The notes under the pieces are model-generated. The model was not told the DNA's origin. It saw only the letters and a list, made by a program, of their open reading frames with translations, and did no database searches. Below, in pieces: positions 57,119 to 64,000 of a stretch of 64,000 bases of DNA. The stretch's first letter is position 1. Every line of letters begins with the position of its first letter. The translations under genes were made by a program, and so were the position numbers. The stretch comes from Panulirus ornatus (Eukaryota; Arthropoda; Malacostraca; Decapoda; Palinuridae): assembly GCF_036320965.1 (NCBI RefSeq), contig NC_092271.1:15021096-15085095 (forward strand). Reading direction: 5' to 3'.

Positions 57119-58537
57119 AAACGCGAGAGTGACGCATGCATGACTTTATCCAGAGACAAGGAAAGTGTAGTATAGTTTCGATATGATACTGAAGGCGGAG
57201 AAGAGCTGTTTATAACACTGTTGCGGTGAGGAAGATGCTAATCTAGGGATCAACCCAGCCTCACACCCTCCAGATGCACCTCGCTCTCTGTTTCCCTTCC
57301 ACCGTGCCATCCCTGCCCTGCTCGGGCGTCCTGCCTGTGGTAGCCACAGGTTCCGGGAGGCTGGGGCTTCAGGCGCCGATGTGCTTCAGCTTCCGCAGCC
57401 GCCGTTGATGATGGATCGGTCGTTGTGGACGCCAGCAGAAGAAGGCGAGCAATAACTGCTGTAATTATCCTCGAGGGCGTGATCATCATTAGTCTGTCAG
57501 AGGTTCTCTGTCTTAATTAGTACCTCTTCGTTGTCCTTTATGGTTCTTGGTCATGTTGAGGTAAATAAGAATTATTATATATATATATGTATATATACAC
57601 CGAGCAAACTCAACCAAATTATCTCTTTGTAGACTATTTAATCTTCTCACCCGAGGTGTGAGTGTCAGCTCTTGGTAGCACTTTCAAGATGAATTTTAAT
57701 TTGTAAATATGTACATTTTTTTTTTGTTTTGACTTACTAGCCTGTCAGGTAAACAGATGTTTCTCCAGGAACCGCAGGAGACCTTCTTATATAAGGCTAT
57801 CAACCATAAAGACTTTATACGAGTTCTTAAAGAGAGTGAGTCTGTGGTTGTGTTACCGAGAAGTTGAATTGCTTGATGCTGTTGCTGCTGGCATGTGTTG
57901 TGCTGTGTGGTGGTGGTGGTGACTGGCACATACCTACCGGAACATTGGCTCTCTGCCTCTAAATCTTTACCAGGGAACATACCGGTGGTCTCTCGCCACC
58001 TCGAGTCATGCAGGACTGGTGGTGGTGCGTTTTGTTTATCTGAGCGTCTCTCTTCGTGGGCTGCAGGGTCGTTCTGCCACATGGTCGTGCGCCAGGTGTT
58101 GGGGGCGCCAGATCGATGTTCTCCAGGTCCACTTGCGATTCACTTGCTTTTGTTCGTTGATATCCATGTCGTCATGTACCACATGTTCTTTTTACCGGGT
58201 CGTGATGCACCAGGTCTTCGCTCACCGAGTGCCACAGGTCGTCGCTCACGACCTGTTCTTATCAGACGAGTCGCTGGAGGTGTCAGGTCCTCTTGTGTCG
58301 CCGGGTCCATCCACCACGATTCCATGGTGTCCTCCAGTCACCCGTCATTACACGTGGGGCAGCCCTCACGACGCCACTCTCCCATCCCAGCCGCTGACAC
58401 ACGCCCACGCAGCGACGGGCTCACGAAGGGCCAGCTAAGTGGTAGCTCCTGTATGGTTATGTTTATTTGGGTAGGAAGATGGCCAGGCAGGGGGAACAGA
58501 CACTTGTCTCATAAAACTAGTGACGCTGCCGACCCGC
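57119..58537. other. Unique sequence, no gene recognised
   Basis: A small AT run at 57575, otherwise unique. The plus-strand 224-codon frame at 57895-58569 contains irregularly repeated gtcgtcgctcac words and no domain; I do not call it. Confidence 0.4.
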
Positions 58538-58671
58538 TGTGTACGGCGGTACGACCCCTGGATATGTGACTTGGCCTTTGAGGGTAAAAGTTAAAGATAA
58601 GGCCATCATAACTGAGGGTCACACACTCGTGCTTTTTTTTAAGGGTCGTATCATCGTGCTCATGGTGTTGG
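58538..58671. mobile_element. Family M palindromic core, decayed
   Basis: The left arm acggcggtacgacccctgg and right arm aagggtcgtatcatcgtgct flank a degenerate centre (ggcctttgagggta ... aaagataaggccatca). Confidence 0.65.
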
Positions 58672-58903
58672 AAGTGTGAGTGGATATGACTGGTGGTGGA
58701 TAACGTGGTCTTTTATCTGCGTCACTGCACTCACCTGTGACCTCACCAGCCCGTCACCGTGTCATCGTCCACTGGTCTCTGTGCACGTCATTACCACGTC
58801 ACGACAATGTCCAGCGAGAGAAACTCTCCACCAGGCCCTCGTGCGTGCCAGGTGTCACGTTTGCCTTTTGTGGTCGCTCCTTGTGGTGATAATGGCTTTC
58901 TCC

Positions 58904-58904
<1 letters not shown>

Positions 58905-58968
<64 letters not shown>
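58905..58968. repeat. (AC)32 microsatellite
   Basis: Uninterrupted AC run of 64 bp. Confidence 0.97.
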
Positions 58969-58969
<1 letters not shown>

Positions 58970-59465
58970 GAGGACCCAGTATGAATGATATGCGATGCCA
59001 CACGAGTGTGAAGGCAACGACATCCAGTCCGTCATACACTGTGTGTTGACGAAAGTCTCAAAAACTCAATCACTGACCCATTCCAGCACAAGTCAACGGA
59101 AGCAACATGAAATTCAAGGACATATAGTGACCTCCGAACGTCCCGGTAACCCGTGACAAATGAATGAATAGATAAATAAATGAATAAATAAATAAATTAA
59201 GAATAACAAGGACATTAACGAGTTAGAGTGTAGTTAGTATATGCACCACCAGCTGGGACGATACAAAAGTGTATGATGGCAGACTGCGAGGCCCCCGACA
59301 CTCACTGACCACCAGGACCCAGCAGCTCTGCTGACTAGCCTACCAGGAGGACGTTCTTGGAGTGGGTGATGATCACCCGCAGTGGCTCGCCAGCCAGCCT
59401 ACGACTGGATATACCCACACACATCACAGTGCCAACCCTGAGGCGTAAACATGCATACATCATAT

Positions 59466-59469
<4 letters not shown>
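58969..59469. other. Unique sequence with a small AAAT-rich run
   Basis: gaataaataaataaatt near 59182-59200 is a short (AAAT)n. Nothing else recognised. Confidence 0.45.
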
Positions 59470-59509
<40 letters not shown>

Positions 59510-59589
59510 TGGGAGTGTCCGGGCGGAGGCAAGGTCAGCCCGTGTTGTGACTGGTTGTGATTGATGTGTGTGTGTGTGTGTGTGTGTGT
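59470..59589. repeat. Two (TG)n microsatellites
   Basis: TG at 59470-59508 and at 59564-59589, separated by unique DNA. Confidence 0.95.
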
Positions 59590-59978
59590 TGCGTCTGGAG
59601 GCACCCCAGGTGAGGGATGATCTAGGTCCACATCCGTCATGACCCCGGCACCCCCTACGGCACGAGGGGGATCCTGGCTGCCAGATCCTAATGGTTTATA
59701 CTCTCAGAAACTGTCTGAGTGGCTTTAAAGGAGTCGAAACAGCGACAGAACCCATAATAGAGTCTACCCGTCTCTCTCTTTTCTTTCTCCTCCCGTTGTG
59801 TAAAACGTTGCATTTAACGATATTAGAATTCATATGACGCATTTGAACACAGTCCATTCTCTCTCATTTTTTGGTGCTGCCGTAAGCGCTCGGATTCTGT
59901 TGTAGGTTGATTTCCCATTTTAGCATCGTTTGCTGCACATTTTGATACCTTACAGTGCAGACCGTTATCAGTACCAGC

Positions 59979-59979
<1 letters not shown>
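59590..59979. other. Unique sequence, no gene recognised
   Basis: Nothing recognised. Confidence 0.45.
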
Positions 59980-60036
<57 letters not shown>

Positions 60037-60082
60037 TACACACACATACGCATACACACACATACGCATACACACACATACG

Positions 60083-60135
<53 letters not shown>

Positions 60136-60169
60136 ACACACACACACTCATATATACACACATACACAG

Positions 60170-60214
<45 letters not shown>
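59980..60214. repeat. (CA)n with CATACG variant block, 235 bp
   Basis: A long CA tract interrupted by four acacatacgcat units (60032-60087) and a catatatacacacatacaca segment. Confidence 0.95.

Positions 60215-60831
<617 letters not shown>

Positions 60832-60910
<79 letters not shown>
60832..60910. repeat. (TA)n microsatellite after LINE tail
   Basis: About 78 bp of TA with one tgta interruption, immediately after the poly-A. Confidence 0.96.
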
Positions 60911-60911
<1 letters not shown>

Positions 60912-60912
60912 T

Positions 60913-60972
60913 ATTCCTATGAGTCCACGGCGAAAATGAAACACGATAAGTTCCCCGTGGACTCATAGGAAT
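60913..60972. repeat. Perfect 18 bp inverted repeat with 24 bp loop
   Basis: The left arm attcctatgagtccacgg (60913-60930) and right arm ccgtggactcataggaat (60955-60972) are exact complements. The sequence after it (cttgatcacgcgcaaaattg) seems familiar as part of a lobster repeat end, from memory only. The left arm plus loop (tatgagtcc ... gaaaatgaaac) loosely recalls a hammerhead ribozyme core but lacks key bases. Confidence 0.85.
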
Positions 60973-61029
60973 GTCTTGATCACGCGCAAAATTGTGATCC
61001 TTTCAAATATATATATATATGAGAAAGAG

Positions 61030-61350
61030 AGCGTGTCTCAGACTGATCCCTGTGGCACACCACATATTAAGCCTATCCATTCTGAGGCTCGACCACCAAT
61101 CACCACATTTGTTTACGGCCAGTCAGCCGACTTCCTAAACTTATCCTAAGTCACAAACTTGTGACTTAGGTTTTGGTAATATGGCCTTGGGTACGGAACT
61201 TTATCAAATGCTTTTTGGAACTATGATTACATAACATCAGCCACTTGATTGTCTCATCAGACATTTTTATTTTATAGAAAAGAAAAAAAAATCTAGCCAA
61301 TAGGTCAGACATGAACGATTCTTCGACAGGAGGTTGATAATGATTAATTA
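61030..61350 (-). mobile_element. CR1/Rex-like LINE fossil, RT fragment
   Basis: On the minus strand LLSKNRSCLTYWLDFF (61330-61280) matches 'FVKNRSCLTNLLEFF'; FQKAFDKVPYPRP (about 61221-61183) is RT block A; NVVIGGRASEWIGLICGVPQG (61113-61050) is the block before and including 'GVPQGS'. The blocks are shortened by deletions. Same group as the fossil at 41700-43040. Confidence 0.7.
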
Positions 61351-61929
61351 TAATGATAATTAAGACTACAAACGAGTGTTGTCGAAAGGTGCTCCCCCTC
61401 CATTTCATCCAGGTCTGAACACTGTTGTGTGGTGTATATAATGTGTGATACCCACTGTTATGGTTGCAAGGTTGGCAAGTCCCTGTGTGTGCTGTGGTCC
61501 TTCATGGCTGCGGAGCTGTGTATTTGTGCTGACCAGTTCCTCCCCACAACACTCGCCTTTTTGCCGTAGTTTAGTGAGAGAGACTCTCTCCTGCACCGTG
61601 GTTGGCACGGCCGCTTGAAGGCTTCAGCTGTGTGAGATGTATTGCCAAGTTCCTTCCCTGTGGTAATACTAAATTCGCGTACCCTTCCCTCCATTTGCCT
61701 AATCTCCGGGGGTCTGTTAATTATTTATTTTTACCCTAATTATGTCTCCGAGCCCTGAAGAATTATGCCTGCGGGAGGAGGAGAGAGTACAGGCATTTGT
61801 GCTGAGGTGTGTGTTCTCCAGTTGGCGTGGTTAATCTCCCTTAATCTTTGTTTGTATATGATTGGTGAGGATAGAGTAAACAAAGACTGTAGTGTTCCTG
61901 GGCCAGCCAGGCGTCACCCAGCATCCTTC
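61351..61929. other. Unique sequence, no gene recognised
   Basis: Nothing recognised. Confidence 0.45.
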
Positions 61930-62312
61930 AGCAAGACGGTACACGACCCTTGAGCACGACGCCAGGATCCCTGAGCACGACGGTACAACCCTGGTGCAAG
62001 ACGGTGCTAGCAACCCTTAAGCACGACGGTACAACCTTTGATTACGACTGTACAACCCTTGAGCACGACGGTACAGCCCTTGAGCATGATGGTACAACCC
62101 TTGAACACGACGGTACAACCCTTGAGCACGGCGGCACAGCCCTTGAGCACGACGGTACAGCCTTTGAGCACGACGGTACAACCCTTGAGCACGACGTTAC
62201 AACCCATGAGCACGACGGTACAACCCTTGATTACAACGGTACAACCCTTGAGCACGACGGTACAACCCTCGAGCAAGAAAGTGCTACCCTTGAGTACGAT
62301 GGTCTGACATAG
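61930..62312 (-). mobile_element. Family M 21 bp array without clear core
   Basis: About 17 units of gagcacgacggtacaaccctt with variants (gattacgac, gagcatgat, catgagcac). The first units are irregular in length. No central hairpin was found at either end. Frames on both strands are open because the unit is 21 bp. Confidence 0.85.
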
Positions 62313-62583
62313 CCCAGCAGGCATGAGGAGGCGTCGGTGCCTTTCCCAGCCTTACTGTAACACGGACCTTACTGTACCTGGGTCACGGCAGAACGTGTCC
62401 CCACAAGGTCAGAGTGTTCACGTCCCCCGCTGCTGGCTGCCCTGGGTCACCGCAGTATGTTTGTTTAGGCTACACTCCGTTTCCCCGGGGGTCGCCGCAG
62501 GGGAGGAGGGATGTAATTGTCATCTTGTTTGTGTGACTATTTGATGCCAGGAGATTTGGCTCTGGTATAGTGGAACCTGGTTA
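62313..62583. other. Unique sequence, no gene recognised
   Basis: Nothing recognised. Confidence 0.4.
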
Positions 62584-62592
62584 ACACACACA

Positions 62593-62649
<57 letters not shown>
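62584..62649. repeat. (AC)33 microsatellite, one interruption
   Basis: AC run with a single cata interruption near 62599. Confidence 0.96.
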
Positions 62650-62651
<2 letters not shown>

Positions 62652-62859
62652 CAAGGACTTGACCAAACATCGGCAGCGGTGTCCCTGAAGGTTCTCTCCT
62701 GTCACCTCCACTTTTTCTCCTTTCTGTCATCGATTTCTTTTCTTCCACAAATAACCAAATGCACTCATACGTTGACCACCCAACACTGCGTTTTTCTACA
62801 TCCTTCAATTCTACTCATTTTCTCACTCGATCTGCTTCTCGTCTCGACACAACGTCCTC

Positions 62860-63715
62860 AGTAAACTCAGACTTGGGCAGGATATTTCAGTGAAGCAGAC
62901 AACATTTGTTTAAGCTAATGCGTCCAAGACCCATTTTCTACTCAGCTCAGTATCGAAAATTCCTCACAAGTTTCCTCTCGCTTTTGACGGTCGCCTTTGA
63001 CCGTTCTGTCACTCCACCTTTTGAGTCACTGAATATACCTCGAACTACTGTAACATTCGCTCTGTCTTGGAAACCCCACATTACTGAAATAGCTGAGTGT
63101 GTTTCTAATTGATTTGATTTGTGTTGGTAACCCCGGCAAATTTAATGTGCACCCCGTGCTCATCCTGTGAGCGGTAGCGCAAAAGGATTACACAATAGAA
63201 ATTGGGAGACCTGTTGAGCTGTCGAAATTTCTTTTCTTCTGAGCAATTGCTCCGTTTATACAAGGGATTGATGTGTCCTTGTGTGGAGTACTACTCTGCA
63301 TCCTTGCTTGACAAAGTTGAGTTGAAAGCGGTCCGACTTGTAAACTGTCCCAGGCTACCTTTAACACTTGACCCGCTTGACCTACGACACAAAGTCGACT
63401 CGCTTTCCCTCCTCTGTAGGTATCACTTTGGTTTCTGTTCCCGAGAGTTGGCTGCTTGTGTGTCCCCCACCACTTGCTAGACCACGCAATACTCGGCAAG
63501 CTGCTGCATCTCATGTTTACTTTGTGGCCGTTGGCATCTCAAGCGTGGGCCACTTTGATAACTGTTTCTCTCCCTACACCTTGAAACTTTGGAACAATCT
63601 CTTTTCTCGAGTCTCTCCCAACAACTATGACCAGGTGCATTTTGAAAGTCAGGTGCTCCACTTCCTCCCGAATTCGTCAGTACTTTACCTTGTCCTTTTT
63701 TTTCATTAACCTTTC
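62860..63715 (+). mobile_element. Jockey-type LINE ORF2 C-terminus, interrupted
   Basis: Pieces in order: NASKTHFLLSS (about 62917), then LNIPRTTVTFALSWKPHITE (63040-63090), then, after an inserted short repeat, LLSCRNFFSSEQLLRLYKGL, KVELKAVRLVN, LDPLDLRHKVDSLSLLCRYH and FGFCSRELAAC. A frameshift near 63455 is followed by PPPLARPRNTRQAAASHVYF, then SPYTLKLWNNLFSRVSP. This order matches the thumb and C-terminal region of Jockey-like RTs. A small deletion has removed the usual CSHIWG segment. Confidence 0.75.
63110..63197 (+). mobile_element. Family C repeat inserted into the LINE
   Basis: gtgcaccccgtgctcatcct, gtgagcggtagcgcaaaagg and attaca match family C. The LINE frame breaks at ...ECVSN and resumes at KLGDLLSCRN on the other side. 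The aatt found on each side (tctaatt / gaaattggg) might be a short target duplication. Confidence 0.7.
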
Positions 63716-63744
63716 CATATTTTGAATAAGGAGCTGGAGGCTCC

Positions 63745-63935
63745 TCTCTGGTGTCTCCTCTGTAGTGTCTCCTCAATGTTGTCTCTTCTATGGTGTCTCC
63801 TCTATGGTGTCTCCTCTGTGGTGTCTCCTCAATGTTCTCTTCTATGGTGTCTCCTCTGTGGTGTCTCCTCTGTGGTGTCTCCTCGTTGTTGTCTCTTCTA
63901 TGTTGTCTCCTCTGTGGTGTCTCCTCAATGTTATA
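63745..63935. repeat. 15 bp minisatellite of 'ggtgtctcctctgtg' type
   Basis: About 12 units of ggtgtctcctctgtg with ttgtctcttctat and caatgtt variants. Confidence 0.9.
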
Positions 63936-64000
63936 CAGTCTACTTTATATCTTTTCTCAAGACTTTGATGTTGTTCTTGGTTATTTTCCATATATCACGA

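Noticed and set aside
57895..58569. 224-codon frame
   Set aside because: Contains imprecise internal repetition and no domain; its 3' part runs into a family M copy.

Overview
This window looks like non-coding or intronic DNA from a decapod crustacean. I see no complete host gene, no rRNA and no convincing functional tRNA. The evidence for an arthropod is a short interstitial block of the telomere motif TTAGG/CCTAA (near 9.3 kb), several decayed non-LTR retrotransposons, tRNA-like SINE fragments, and a very high density of long pure dinucleotide tracts ((TA)n, (CT)n/(GA)n, (CA)n/(TG)n). The sequence of one LINE family and its 3' tail reminds me of repeats seen in spiny-lobster (Palinuridae) genomes. 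That is recollection, not a search, so the species is open.

Layout. 0-7.5 kb: (TA)n tracts enclosing copies of a ~225 bp repeat ('family B'), then unique sequence and a composite TG/CT tract. 8-23 kb: mostly minisatellites (21, 39, 30, 42, 54, 31 and 39 bp units), the interstitial telomere block and a hAT-like end. 24-30 kb: a tRNA-like SINE, a decayed Jockey-type LINE, a 55 bp tandem repeat, a LINE 3' end with a (TTA)n tail, and a cluster of family A/B repeats in (AT)n. 30-39 kb: mostly unique sequence with a 716 bp inverted-repeat (MITE-like) element, a 30 bp minisatellite and two weak exon candidates. 39-43 kb: family B, a minus-strand LINE with reverse transcriptase (RT), a head-to-head tRNA-like palindrome, and a CR1/Rex-like LINE fossil. 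43.9-45.2 kb: a GC-rich stretch ending in the best host exon candidate, with a splice donor. 45-58 kb: unique DNA, minisatellites and a minus-strand LINE fossil with RT and RNase H motifs. 58-64 kb: more satellites, a LINE 3' end with its tail, another CR1-like fossil, and a Jockey-like LINE interrupted by a short repeat.

Four interspersed families recur. Family A is the 3' tail of an RT-encoding LINE. Family B is a short non-coding repeat whose 3' end shares the core of that tail, suggesting a SINE/LINE partnership. Family C is a short repeat present five times. Family M is a palindromic element whose arms carry expandable 21 bp repeats, found at about eight places. In these entries the strand of families A and B is the LINE-sense direction. 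The interest of the window lies in mobile-element and satellite biology. Most long open frames are products of microsatellites or of minisatellites whose unit length preserves reading frame.
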